Below, piece after piece: positions 24,743-34,639 of a DNA stretch of 64,000 bases. Source of the DNA: Silicimonas sp963779765 (GTDB lineage Bacteria > Pseudomonadota > Alphaproteobacteria > Rhodobacterales > Rhodobacteraceae); the NCBI GenBank assembly GCA_963779765.1, contig CAVZZP010000002.1, forward strand, positions 1,364,001 to 1,428,000, given 5' to 3'. Position 1 is the stretch's first letter; every line of letters starts with the position of its first letter. The notes under the pieces are model-generated. The model was not told the origin of the DNA and did not search any database. It saw only the letters and a program-made list of their open reading frames with translations. Both the position numbers and the translations under genes were made by a program.

Positions 24743-27275
24743 TGACGATGCGGCCCGGCACGACGATCAGCTTCTTGGGCTGGCCACCCGCCAGCGCCTT
24801 CGCGACAGCATCGTCGGCCAGCACCAGCTTTTCAACCTCGTCGGTCGGCACGTCCTTGCCCACGGTGATCTCGCTTCGCCGCTTGCCGTTGATCTGGATC
24901 GGGCAGCGTCACGCTGTCCTCGACCAGCAGGCTTTCGTCCGCCACCGGCCAGGGCGCGTCGGCGATCAGGCCCTCGCCGCCCAGCATCGCCCAGCAGTCC
25001 TCGGCGAGGTGAGGCGTCATCGGAGACATCAGAAGCGCTAGCGTCATCGCCGCCTCGCGCCGCGCTTCGTTCGAGGCCTGCGCTTTCGACAGCACGTTGC
25101 TGAAGGCGTAGAGCTTGGCGATGGCCGCGTTGAAGCCGAAGCTCTCGATCCCCAGCGTCACGTCGCGGATCGCGCGGTGCGTCTCTTTCCGAAGTGCTAC
25201 GTCGTCCGATCCCGTGTCGCCACCCTCGGCGATCTCGCCCGCGATGCGGTGAACGCGGGAGAGGTGCTTGAAGGCGGCCTCGGCCCCGGCGGCCGTCCAC
25301 TCCACGTCGCGCTCGGGCGGCGAGTCGGACAGCACGAACCAGCGCGCGGTGTCGGCGCCGTACTGGTCGATGATGGCGACGGGGTCGACGACGTTGTTCT
25401 TCGACTTCGACATCTTGGCTGAGGGGATGATTTCCACCTCGGTGCCGTCCTTAAGGAAGCCCTTGCCGTCGCGCAGGTCGACCGCCTCGGGGTAGTGAGA
25501 GACTGGGGCCGTCCGCCGGCGTCCTTCGTCTGGTAGATCGCGTGCGTCACCATCCCCTGCGTGAACAGCGCCTCGAACGGCTCCTTCGACTTCGCGGGCA
25601 GGTGTCCGCAGATGTGCATCGCGCGGGCGAAGAAGCGGGAATAGAGCAGGTGCAGGATCGCGTGCTCGATGCCACCGATGTACTGATCGACGTTCATCCA
25701 GTAATCGGCGTCGGCCATGACCGTGGGCGTGTCGGCGCGGGGCGCGGTGAAGCGGGCGAAGTACCAGGACGAATCCACGAAGGTGTCCATCGTGTCGGTC
25801 TCGCGCTTCGCCGCCTTGCCGCAGACCGGGCAGGGCACGTCGCGCCAGGTCGGATGGCGGTCGAGCGGATTGCCCGGCACGTCGAAGGTCACGTCGTCGG
25901 GCAGGCGGACGGGCAGGTTCTCCTTCCGCTCCGGCACCACGCCGCAGTCCTCGCAATGAACGACGGGGATCGGACAGCCCCAGTAGCGCTGGCGCGAGAG
26001 GCCCCAGTCCCGCAGGCGGTACTTGGTGACGCCCCTGCCCCAGCCCTCGGCTTCGGCCCGCGCGATGGCGGCGTCGATGGCCTCGTCGCCCGTGGCGGTC
26101 TCGTCCCAGCCGAAAGGCTTCAGCCAGCGGACCGTCTCTCCCTTCGGGGGCACGAAGGCTTCGGAGCCAACCGGCGCGCCGCCGTCGGCGGCCACGAAGG
26201 TGTCGATCACCGGCAGCCCGTACTTCCGGCAGAAGTCCAGGTCGCGCTGGTCGTGCGCGGGACAGCCGAAAATGGCGCCGGTGCCGTAGTCCATCAGGAT
26301 GAAGTTCGCGATCCAGACGGGCAATTCCCAATTCGGATCGAGCGGATGCTTCACCCGGATGCCGGTGTCAAAGCCCAGCTTCTCGGCCTTCTCCAGCGCT
26401 TCCTCGGTCGTCCCGCCCTTCGAGGCTTCCGCTCGGAAAGCAGCGGCCTCGGGGTTCTTCTCCGCCAGTTCCTTCGCCAGCGGATGGTCGGGCGAGATAC
26501 CCACGAACGACGCCCCCATCAGCGTGTCGGGCCGGGTCGTGTAGACCTCGATCGCCTCGCCGCCGTCGGCGCGCTCGAAGGCGAATTGCAGCCCGCGCGA
26601 CTTTCCGATCCAGTTCCGCTGCATCAGCTTCACCTTCGCCGGCCAGTCGTCCAGCCCGTCGATGGCCTCCAGCAGCTCCTCCGAGAAATCCGAGATCTTG
26701 AAGAACCACTGCGTCAGTTCGCGGCGCTCGACCTCGGCGTTCGACCGCCAGCCCTTGCCGTCGATCACCTGCTCGTTCGCCAGCACCGTCATGTCGACCG
26801 GGTCCCAGTTCACCACCGCATTCCGGCGATAGACCAGGCCCTTGTCCATGAAGTCGATGAACATCGACTGCTGCTGGCCATAGTACTCGGGGTCGCAGGT
26901 CGCGAACATGCGCGACCAGTCCAGCGAGAAGCCCAGCGGCTTCATCTGCTCGACCATCGTTTCGATGTTGCCGTAGGTCCAGTCCTTGGGGTGGCCTCCG
27001 CTCGCCATCGCCGCGTTCTCGGCCGGCATCCCGAAGGCGTCGAAGCCCATCGGGTGCAGCACGTTGTGACCTGTGCTGCGCTTATAGCGCGCGATGACGT
27101 CGCCCATGGTGTAGTTCCGGACGTGCCCGATGTGGATGCGCCCCGACGGATAGGGGAACATCTCCAGCACGTAATACTTCGGCTTCGACTCGTCGCGCTC
27201 GGCCCGGAAGGTCTGCGCCTCGTCCCAGGCGGCCTGCCATTTCGGCTCGATGGTCTTGGTGTCGTATCGGGACAT
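24729..27275 (-). CDS. leuS: Leucyl-tRNA synthetase (two compensating frameshifts)
   Basis: A class I aminoacyl-tRNA synthetase of 848 residues charging tRNA-Leu. The HIGH motif is in GRIHIGHVRN and the KMSKS loop in AKMSKSKNNV. The CP1 editing domain (TTRPDTLMGASFV) and a zinc-type CPVCGK are present. One base is missing near 25508 and one is extra at 24900, so three frames are needed to read it; the total length is a multiple of three. The true C-terminus reads IVNVVI with the stop at 24729, overlapping lptE. As an essential single-copy gene it cannot really be broken. Confidence 0.93.
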
Positions 27276-27292
27276 GCGAAGGGTCCTCGGGG

Positions 27293-27322
27293 AAACGGAA
27301 AACGCCGGGCGACGGCCCGGCG
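27293..27322 (-). terminator. Terminator after the DUF3576 gene
   Basis: On the minus strand an 8-bp stem, CGCCGGGC / GCCCGGCG, with a 4-base loop is followed by TTTTCCGTTT. It lies 28 bases after the DUF3576 stop and just before the leuS start. The T run is interrupted, so termination may be partial and allow leuS read-through. Confidence 0.75.
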
Positions 27323-27349
27323 TGGTTTAGTCGCGCGCAGGCGGAACGT

Positions 27350-27814
27350 CTAGAGACGCATGTCCTGCATCCGAAGCTGGCGGGCGCGCGTCAGGATGGC
27401 GTCCTCGACCGCGCGGGCCGTCGCCGTCGGCACGGGGCCCGAGCGCGTGGCCAGCGCGATGGACAGCGACCGCGCTTCCAGCGCCGGGTCGCGGACATAG
27501 ATCGTCGCGCGATAGGCAGTGCCGCCGCCCGGCGGCGTACCGTAGCCGGTCGAGATCACGCCGGTGAAGGGATCGGCCGACTGGATCGGCAGGAAGTTCA
27601 GCACGTCGAGCGAGGCGTTCCAGAGGTACTTGTTGACCTCGACCGTCACGTTCGGGTCGGCGTCGTTCAGGAAAATGTCGGTGATCGAGGTGCCCGTCCG
27701 CGCCTCGCGCTCGATGGGCTCCGAGGCGAAACGCCCGCAGCCGGACAGCGTGAGAGCCACCATCAGGACGGCCAGGACGGCGCGCATCGGTCTGTCTGCC
27801 GGAAGTCCCATCAA
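27350..27814 (-). CDS. DUF3576 lipoprotein
   Basis: A 154-residue protein (from ATG 27814; ATG 27787, MRAVLAVLM, is an equally good start and fits the signal length better). The lipobox LTLSGCG gives an N-terminal lipidated Cys. The mature part contains NKYLWNASLDVLNFLPIQSADPF, characteristic of DUF3576, a family largely limited to alphaproteobacteria and commonly located upstream of leuS. It is probably envelope-anchored; function unknown. It has its own terminator before leuS. Confidence 0.85.
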   Translation of the reverse strand: MMGLPADRPMRAVLAVLMVALTLSGCGRFASEPIEREARTGTSITDIFLNDADPNVTVEVNKYLWNASLDVLNFLPIQSADPFTGVISTGYGTPPGGGTAYRATIYVRDPALEARSLSIALATRSGPVPTATARAVEDAILTRARQLRMQDMRL

Positions 27815-28059
27815 CGCCCCCTCTCCTAGGTCCAGACATGACTACCCGACGCCCCCGTGACCGACAAGGTCTTTCCCTGCTTGATGAAAACGGTTGGCCG
27901 GGCAAATTCACTGTGGCAAGAAGAACACCATCCGCTTGGAGTTTGGAAAGGGCCGGGGAGGCTTGCTTGCAATCTAGGACGGGTGGAGGGAAATACGGTG
28001 TCAATCAGTTCGGTGCGACCGGATTGAGACGCACCTTTTACACACGAGGGAAAAAAACG

Positions 28060-28920
28060 ATGAAAAAGGTTCTTCTGGCTTCGACCGCCCTGGTTTTCTG
28101 GGCTGGTCTCGCCGCTGCGGAAGTCACGGTCGGCGGTAAGGCTGGCATCTGGCTGCAAGACAACGGCGACCTGGTCGCCGACGACATCGACATCGACGGG
28201 ATCCGAGCGAAGCGACGTAGTCGTCAACTATGACCTGGACATCAGCTTCTCGGCTGAAGGCACCACGGACACCGGTCTGACCTTCGGTCTGGACCTGCTG
28301 CTTCTCGAAGATCTCGAGATCGACAACCAGGAAGTCTACATCTCCGGCGCGTTCGGCAAACTGACCGTCGGCGACGTGGATGACGCGCTGCAGAAAGTCG
28401 CTGGTCTGGCCGACATCGGCTACGACGGCATCGGCATCGACAACGTGGCCGAGCAGGCCCGTGGCGACGGTCCTCCGGTGGCGACTCGGTCCTGTATCAA
28501 TATCAGGCCGGCGACTTCGGTCTGTTCCTGTCGCACAGCCGTGACACCGGTGCCGAAGACGTCGCTGTCGGCGTCAAGGTTGGCCTTGGTGACTTCGCGA
28601 TCGGCGTCGGCTACGAAGATCAGACCGACACGGGCAACGGCGACACCTACGCCGTCGACCTGAGCGGCACCTTCTCGGGCGCTGGCTTCGACATCTACTA
28701 CGAAGACTCCGACGCCCTCGGCTCGGGCTGGGGTACTGTCCTGTCCTACGGCATGGGCGCCACCACCGTGACCTTCGGCTACTCGGACCACGACAACTCG
28801 GCTGACGCAGCCATGGGTCTCGGCTTCGCCTACGACCTCGGCGGCGCGACCCTCGCGGGCGGCATCGGCGACAACGGCTTCGAAACCGTGTGGGACCTCG
28901 GTGTCTCGATGGAATTCTGA
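28060..28920 (+). CDS. Rhodobacter-type outer-membrane porin (two compensating frameshifts)
   Basis: A trimeric general porin of 286 residues. A clear Sec signal (MKKVLLASTALVFWAGLAAA) is followed by alternating beta-strand sequence rich in Gly and Asp. It ends in Phe (VSMEF), the OmpA/BAM recognition end of outer-membrane barrels. One extra G at 28198-28200 and one missing base near 28470 split it into three frames; length stays a multiple of three. The GAGGG ribosome site is 8 bases upstream. The 245 bases before it hold no gene and should carry the promoter and a long leader. A strong terminator follows. Confidence 0.88.
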
Positions 28921-28942
28921 TCCTTCCAGGATCGGATGACGG

Positions 28943-28976
28943 AAAGAGCGGGCCTTGCGCCCGCTCTTTTCTTTTT
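28943..28976 (+). terminator. Rho-independent terminator of the porin gene
   Basis: An 11-bp perfect stem (arms 28943-28953 and 28959-28969) with a 5-base loop is followed by TTTTCTTTTT. It lies 22 bases after the porin stop and 14 bases before the YggS start, so YggS needs its own promoter or read-through. This is the strongest terminator seen in the window. Confidence 0.92.
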
Positions 28977-28989
28977 GGCAGATGGGTGC

Positions 28990-29644
28990 ATGAGCCTTTC
29001 GGACATCCGCGCCCGCCTCGACGCCGCCTGCGCCCGCCACGGACGTGATCCGTCCGACGTCACCCTTATCGCCGTATCGAAAGTCCAGCCGCTCGACCGC
29101 GTCGAGGCCGTGCTGTCGGAAGGCCATCGCGTCTTCGGCGAGAATCGCGTGCAGGAGGCGCAGGGCAAATGGCCCGCCTTCCGCGCAGCATTCGACGGCG
29201 TCGAAGCTTCACCTGATCGGTCCGCTACAGACCAACAAGGCCCGCGCCGCGATGGAGCTGTTCGACGCCATCCACACCGTCGACCGTCCCAAGCTCGCGC
29301 AAACCATCGCGCGTCTCGCGGATGAGATGGGCAATTGTCCCGACGTCTTCGTCCAGGTGAACACCGGCGACGAGGATCAGAAGGCCGGCTGCCCGGTCGA
29401 CGAGGCCGACGCGCTGGTCGCCCTCTGCCGTGATCTGAAGCTTCCCCTGAAGGGCCTCATGTGCATTCCGCCGGTCGACGACGACCCCGGACCTCACTTC
29501 GCGCTTCTGGCGAAGATCGCGGAACGTAACGGCCTCACCGGCCTCAGCATGGGCATGTCGGGCGACTTCGAGGAGGCCATCGCCCAGGGCGCCACGCATG
29601 TCCGGGTCGGCTCGGCCATCTTCGGCGACCGCGTTCCGGCCTGA
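28990..29644 (+). CDS. YggS/PROSC-type PLP homeostasis protein (one frameshift)
   Basis: A pyridoxal-phosphate-binding protein of 217 residues that keeps free PLP and amino/keto-acid pools balanced (family knowledge). The PLP Lys is in TLIAVSKVQP, and the family motif HLIGPLQTNKA and SMGMSGDFEEAI phosphate-binding loop are present. One extra G at 29203 splits it; removal gives FDGVKLHLIGPLQ. The ATG at 28990 is chosen because an ATG 7 bases upstream closes at once. Confidence 0.88.
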
Positions 29645-29706
29645 CCTCGATCAAGGCGCCGCCGCCGGGCCCAGGCCATCGTCGTGACGGAAAAGGAGAC
29701 CTGCCG

Positions 29707-30075
29707 ATGTCCTGCATCTATACCGAAGACCAATCCCTGCCCGTGGCCGAGATCCAGGTGCTGGGCCGCGTCACCGAACATGACATGGACGAAATCCTGC
29801 CGAAGCTCGAAGCCTTCATCGAAAAGCACGGCACCATCCGCATCGTCGAGGTCATCGAACGCTTCGAGGGTTTCGACCCGACCACCGTGCTCGACGGCGT
29901 GAAGTTCGACATCAAACACCTGAGCAATGTCAGCCACGCTGCCGTCGTATCGGACATTCCCTGGATCGGCTTCATGACCCGCGCGGCCAGCACCGTTATG
30001 CCGCTGACGGTCCGCACCTTTGCCATGGCGGATCTGGAAGCAGCGCGCGCCTGGGCCAGAACGCCCGACGCCTGA
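29707..30075 (+). CDS. SpoIIAA-like (STAS/SEC14-type) domain protein
   Basis: A 122-residue cytoplasmic single-domain protein. The pattern (VLGRVTEHDMDEILPKLEAF, IRIVEVIERFEGFD, AAVVSDIPW and a C-terminal ADLEAARAWA) is that of the SpoIIAA-like family, small alpha/beta STAS-related domains. The phosphorylatable Ser of true anti-anti-sigma factors is not recognisable. A good AAGGAG ribosome site precedes the ATG. Function is unknown. It converges with the enoyl-CoA hydratase gene 4 bases away. Confidence 0.8.
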   Translation: MSCIYTEDQSLPVAEIQVLGRVTEHDMDEILPKLEAFIEKHGTIRIVEVIERFEGFDPTTVLDGVKFDIKHLSNVSHAAVVSDIPWIGFMTRAASTVMPLTVRTFAMADLEAARAWARTPDA

Positions 30076-30079
30076 GCCG

Positions 30080-30688
30080 TCAGAGCATCTCCTTGATCGC
30101 CGCCACATGGCGGCGGTCGGCAGCCAGGACGTCGGAGGCAAGCGCACGCGCCGCCTCCACCGGATCGTCGTCGATCCGGTCGATCAGTCCCATCGCCAGA
30201 GCCTCCGCCGCGGCGATCTTCTGTCCCGCCATCAGGATCAGCTTCGCCCGCGCCGGCCCTACCAGTGCGGCCAGCCTCTCGGGGTCCGACGGCTGCGGCA
30301 GGAAACCCAGCCGCATCACCGGGTAGAAGATCGAAGCATTCGGCACGGCCACCCGCAGGTCGCAGGCCAACACCATCCCCAAGGCCCCGCCCGCCGCCGT
30401 GCCGTTCAGCGCCGCAATCGTCAGGATCGGCGCCGACGCGATGGCGCCCGACAGCCGTTCCCACGCCGGGTCGGTGGCCAGGCCCGCCCGTGCCGCCTCG
30501 AGGTCCGCGCCGGCCGAGAACACCTTGCCCCTCCCAGTCAGCACAAGCGCCTTCACCGCCTCGTCCGAGGCCGCCTCCTCGACCTGCTCGGCAAGCGCCG
30601 CAAGCATCTCGCGGGTCAGCGCGTTCGCCTTCTCCTGCCGGTCGAGCGTCAGGATGCGCAGCCCGCCCTCGGTCGCCACCTCGATCAT
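30080..30688 (-). CDS. Enoyl-CoA hydratase/isomerase family protein
   Basis: A crotonase-fold protein of 202 residues. The oxyanion-hole segments are GKVFSAGADLEAA and ALNGTAAGGALGMVLACD. It is shorter than typical 255-residue hydratases because the C-terminal helical trimerisation part is trimmed, so activity (hydratase, isomerase or other) cannot be assigned. The start overlaps the stop of the SDR gene (ATGA), so the two are coupled and may act on the same acyl-CoA or alcohol pathway (inference). Confidence 0.85.
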   Translation of the reverse strand: MIEVATEGGLRILTLDRQEKANALTREMLAALAEQVEEAASDEAVKALVLTGRGKVFSAGADLEAARAGLATDPAWERLSGAIASAPILTIAALNGTAAGGALGMVLACDLRVAVPNASIFYPVMRLGFLPQPSDPERLAALVGPARAKLILMAGQKIAAAEALAMGLIDRIDDDPVEAARALASDVLAADRRHVAAIKEML

Positions 30689-31437
30689 CGCGCCAACCCC
30701 AGCCGAGCGCGGACGCGCTCGTCCCTCAACGAGATCTCCTGCCCCAGGAACTCGTCCGCCTCCGGGCCGCACATCCACAAAAGAGCCTTCGCCGGCCACT
30801 CGGGCGGGACGTGGTCCGACCACTCCAGCCGCGACACCGGGTTGATTCCGCTCGCCTTGATCTCGCGCTGCATCTCGGTCGCCACCGTTCCGGGCGACAA
30901 TCCCATGACACGCACGCCATCCGATCCGGCCTCGAGATGTGCCGACCGCGTCAACATCGCCGCCCCCGCCTTCGATGCGCAATAATGCGACCAGGCCTCG
31001 ACGGGGCTGTGCGCCGCGCCCGACGACACCGTCAGGATCGTCCCCCGTCCACGCTCGATCATGCCGGGCAGGACCGCGCGCATCCCGTGGTAGACGCCCT
31101 TCAGGTTCACGTCGATCGCCATGCCCCAACCCGCCGGGTCGGACGACGCGAGGTGCGCGATCGGCTCGATCACACCCGCGTTGTTGACGAGAACGTCGAC
31201 CGGCCCGAACGCCGCCTCCGCCTCGGTCACGGCGCCTGCCACCTCGTCGTAGCGCGCCACGTCGCAGGGCACGGCAAGCGCCGCGTCGCCCAGACGCCCG
31301 GCCAGATCGCGGATCGCCTCCGCGCCCCGCGCCAACAGGACAACCCGCGCGCCCGCGCTGACGAAAGCTTCTGCTGCCGCGGCGCCTATGCCACGGCTCG
31401 CTCCCGAAATGATCACGGTTTTGCCATCGGCTTTCAT
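30685..31437 (-). CDS. Short-chain dehydrogenase/reductase
   Basis: A classical SDR of 250 residues using NAD(P)H. The cofactor loop is SGASRGIG (residues 10-17), NNAG is at strand four (VDVLVNNAG), and the catalytic triad is Ser-Tyr-Lys in VSSGAAHS...YCASK. Substrate is unknown. It is the first gene of a two-gene unit with the crotonase and is divergent from DUF2125, with 149 bases between that should hold both promoters. Confidence 0.9.
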   Translation of the reverse strand: MKADGKTVIISGASRGIGAAAAEAFVSAGARVVLLARGAEAIRDLAGRLGDAALAVPCDVARYDEVAGAVTEAEAAFGPVDVLVNNAGVIEPIAHLASSDPAGWGMAIDVNLKGVYHGMRAVLPGMIERGRGTILTVSSGAAHSPVEAWSHYCASKAGAAMLTRSAHLEAGSDGVRVMGLSPGTVATEMQREIKASGINPVSRLEWSDHVPPEWPAKALLWMCGPEADEFLGQEISLRDERVRARLGLAR

Positions 31438-31586
31438 CGATTTTGCCTCCTTTTGGCCGCACTGCGTGCTATCACGGTCACGTTCGGCCTGTCGACGGCG
31501 CGAGGGTCAGGGATTACTTGACCGCTCGGGTTCCGCCTCGGAACGTCGCCGATATTAAACGCAATCAGATCACCGGATAACGCCCT

Positions 31587-33083
31587 ATGACTTTTCACCG
31601 CACCCTGACGATGACCTCCGTGCTGGCCCTGATGGCTGGCCCAGCGCTGGCCGACCTGACCGCCGAGGAGGTTCTTGCCGACCAGATCAGCCAGATCGAG
31701 ATGTACGGCTTCACCGCCGAGGTCGTGGACCAGAACAGGTCAGGCGACACGCTGAGCGTCGGATCGCTCGTCGCCTCGGCCATGGCGGCCGAGGGCAACT
31801 TCAAGGTCAGCATGGGCGGTGTCAGCCTGATCGAACAGGGCGATGGCACGGTCAAGGTGGAGTACCCCGCCGTGATGCCGCTGACCGTCAGCGGCACCTC
31901 CGAGGATGGCGAGAATTTCGAGATGTCCATCTCGATCAACCTGACCGGCGCTGACGTGACGGCATCGGGCTCGACCGAGCAGATCCGCTACGACTTCGAC
32001 ATCGAGCGCGTCTCGGTAACCGAGATCGAGTTCCTCGCGCCCGAGGAAGCCAAGGACATGGATATGTCCGTCGACGTGGCCTTCGTGAACCTCACCGGCT
32101 TCACCGAGCTGGCAGCGGGCGCCGTGCGCGACTACACGGCCGAATTCGCCGCCGAAAGCCTCACCTTCGCCGTCGACGCCAATGTCGAAGAGGGCGAGGA
32201 GCCGGGCCATTTCCGCTTCGAGGGATCGAGCCAGGACCTGACCAGCTCCTACAGCGGCGCGGTCGGACAGCAGGACCTGATGGCCTCCTTCGCCGAGTCG
32301 ATCAGGAACGGGAACCGCACCGACGGTACCGCCGCCTTCGGCCCCACCACCTATACCTTCAACGTCGATTCCCCCGAGGGCACGATGGAAGGCGCGGTCG
32401 CGGTCGCCGAGGGCGACTTCCAGTTCAAGATGAACGAGGACGGCCTGGACTATGGCGGGATGAACCGCGACATCACCCTGACCATCGGCGGATCGCAGAT
32501 CCCCTTCCCTCCGATGACCTTCAAGCTCGCCGAATCCGAGGGCCGTTTCGCGATGCCGGTGGTGCCCGGCGAGGAAAGCCAGGACTTCGGCCTCCGCATT
32601 GCGATGAAGGGCCTCGAGATCGACCAGATGATCTGGAACATGTTCGATCCCGCAGGCCAGCTTGCGCATGATCCGGCGACGCTGGTGATCGACATCGACG
32701 GCGAGGGCGTGCTGTCGGCCGACGTGTTCGATCCCGAGTTCGCCGACAACGGCGAGGTTCCAGGCCAGCTCGACGCCATCAACGTCAACGAGATCGAGCT
32801 GTCGGTCGGTGGCGCGCGCCTGACCGGCGACGGCGACTTCACATTCGACAACTCGTCGCCGATGCCCGTGCCGTCGGGCGTCCTCAACATGATGCTGACG
32901 GGCGGCAACGGCCTTCTCGACACGCTGGTCACCATGGGCCTCGTGCCCGAGGATCAGGCCATGGGCGCGCGCATGATGATGGGTCTCTTCGCTCGTCCGG
33001 GCGATGGCGACGACACACTCGTCTCGACCATCGAGTTCAACGAAGACGGCTCTATCATGGCGAACGGCCAGCGCATCAAGTGA
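31587..33083 (+). CDS. DUF2125 domain protein, exported
   Basis: A 498-residue protein with a signal peptide (residues 1-22, ending GPALA-D). The mature part is acidic and beta-rich with repeated short strands, as in DUF2125, an alphaproteobacterial envelope family. No Cys residues or catalytic motifs stand out. It is likely periplasmic. A GC-rich hairpin (arms 33092-33098 and 33110-33116) just after the stop may be a weak terminator, though it lacks a clear T run. Function unknown. Confidence 0.8.
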   Translation: MTFHRTLTMTSVLALMAGPALADLTAEEVLADQISQIEMYGFTAEVVDQNRSGDTLSVGSLVASAMAAEGNFKVSMGGVSLIEQGDGTVKVEYPAVMPLTVSGTSEDGENFEMSISINLTGADVTASGSTEQIRYDFDIERVSVTEIEFLAPEEAKDMDMSVDVAFVNLTGFTELAAGAVRDYTAEFAAESLTFAVDANVEEGEEPGHFRFEGSSQDLTSSYSGAVGQQDLMASFAESIRNGNRTDGTAAFGPTTYTFNVDSPEGTMEGAVAVAEGDFQFKMNEDGLDYGGMNRDITLTIGGSQIPFPPMTFKLAESEGRFAMPVVPGEESQDFGLRIAMKGLEIDQMIWNMFDPAGQLAHDPATLVIDIDGEGVLSADVFDPEFADNGEVPGQLDAINVNEIELSVGGARLTGDGDFTFDNSSPMPVPSGVLNMMLTGGNGLLDTLVTMGLVPEDQAMGARMMMGLFARPGDGDDTLVSTIEFNEDGSIMANGQRIK

Positions 33084-33198
33084 CAGGGGCACGGGCCCGC
33101 GCCGCAAGGCCGGGCCCTTCGCCAAGCCCGGCAGACGCTGTCACGCCCCCCGACCCGCGCGGATCGAAGGCCTTCAGGGTCAGCCGAGGGATGACTGG

Positions 33199-34569
33199 AT
33201 GACCCTGATCCCGCGGATTCTTCTCAAGGCACTCGAGAGAGGCCACGACGCGAGACAACTCCGCCACGACGTCGAGAAGGCGCGGGGACGGGGTATCGAC
33301 GCGATACGCGCTGTGCTGGCCGGTCCGATCAGGAACCAGGCCCGCAGCGTCGAGACAGCCGGATCGCTGTGCGAGGTGCTGTCCGATCGGATTCTGCCGC
33401 CTGCCGAGACCGCCGTCGTCTTCCGGCAAATCCTCAACGCCCACGCCGATAGCATCCCCATTCTTCTGACGCTTGGCAGCACCATCGAGGCCGCCCGCGA
33501 CATCGATGACCTGAACGCGCCGCCGCCCGACGAAGACCTGTTCCAGACACTGCTCGCACGGCTCGAAGAATTGCTCCTGAGTTCGGATGCCTCCGACGAG
33601 CAGCGCCACATCGCGGAAAGCCTGGCCACCACCGCCCGCATGATGGGACGGCAGAAGGACTCCATCGCCGAACGCGCCTACGCCCGCGTGGTCGAGCTTG
33701 CTCCCGATAGCAGCGACGCGCACTACAACCAGGGTCTGTTCTTCAAGACGCGCGGACGCTTCGCCGAAGGCGCGGCGGCCAACCGGCGCGCCATTGCGCT
33801 GGCAGAAGCTCCGTCCGAGGGCGCGCAGTGGAACCTCGGCATCTGCGCGACTGGCGCGGGCGATGCCGAGGGGGCGCTGAAGGTCTGGAAGGACCTCGGC
33901 AACAAGCTGGAGATCGGACGCTTCGGCCTACCTGACGGCAGCTATCCCGCCTGCAAGGTCAGACTGGCCGCCCGCCCCTTGGCGGAACGCGACGCCGCCA
34001 ATGACCACCCCGGGCAGGAAGAGACCATCTGGATCGAGCGTCTCAGCCCCTGCCACGGCATCGTGCGGAGTGTCCTTTACGCCGACCTGGGCGTCGATTT
34101 CGGCGACGTGGTGCTGTTCGATGGCGCGCCCATCACCCACCACCTCTATGGCGACCGGCGGATCCCGGTCTTTCCCCACCTCGCCACGCTCAGGCGAAGC
34201 GGCTATGCGTTCTACGATTTTTCAGCCACCCAGCCCGACGCCGGCGCGGTGGCAGGCCTCAGCGAGAAGCTGAGCCGAGACACCGTGATCTACGCTCACA
34301 CCGAAGGCATGGTCATGCTCTGCGCCACCTGCTGGCGGGACGAGACCGTGCAGCACGCACGTCACACGCAGGAACAGCACAACGTCGTTCATGGCCGCAT
34401 CGCGGCCCCTCCCGAAATCGCTGCCGTCGACCTCCTGGCCGAAATCGACACGGCCGTGGCAGGGGTAAAGGGCGCACACATCGTCTCGCCCGACCTCTGC
34501 CGGGCAGCGGGCGACGAGGGCCGCGCGCGCATCGAGCAGCGACGGTTCGACGTCTTGCGCGCGTCCTGA
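33199..34569 (+). CDS. TPR protein with His/Cys-rich C-terminal domain, unknown family
   Basis: A 456-residue cytoplasmic protein. Residues ~1-140 are helical without known motif. Residues ~154-235 hold two to three tetratricopeptide-like repeats (AYARVVELAPDSSDAHYNQGL, then FFKTRGRFAEGAAANRRAIA). The C-terminal ~180 residues form a separate domain with many potential metal ligands: C285-H286, H314-H315, H367, C375-x2-C378 and H386, H389, H394, H398. I do not recognise this domain. The ATG at 33199 is used because an ATG at 33191 closes after three codons. It sits alone between DUF2125 and pmbA. Confidence 0.75.
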   Translation: MTLIPRILLKALERGHDARQLRHDVEKARGRGIDAIRAVLAGPIRNQARSVETAGSLCEVLSDRILPPAETAVVFRQILNAHADSIPILLTLGSTIEAARDIDDLNAPPPDEDLFQTLLARLEELLLSSDASDEQRHIAESLATTARMMGRQKDSIAERAYARVVELAPDSSDAHYNQGLFFKTRGRFAEGAAANRRAIALAEAPSEGAQWNLGICATGAGDAEGALKVWKDLGNKLEIGRFGLPDGSYPACKVRLAARPLAERDAANDHPGQEETIWIERLSPCHGIVRSVLYADLGVDFGDVVLFDGAPITHHLYGDRRIPVFPHLATLRRSGYAFYDFSATQPDAGAVAGLSEKLSRDTVIYAHTEGMVMLCATCWRDETVQHARHTQEQHNVVHGRIAAPPEIAAVDLLAEIDTAVAGVKGAHIVSPDLCRAAGDEGRARIEQRRFDVLRAS

Positions 34570-34639
34570 CCACCCGGGCATCGCCTTGCAGTCCGGCGCA
34601 ACGGCCACTACCTCCTCACGACCGCAGCAGGAACGTTAC

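Noticed and set aside
24900..25510. Split or intein-containing leuS
   Set aside because: No intein motifs; the two shifts (-1 and +1) cancel and the sequence across them is plain LeuS.
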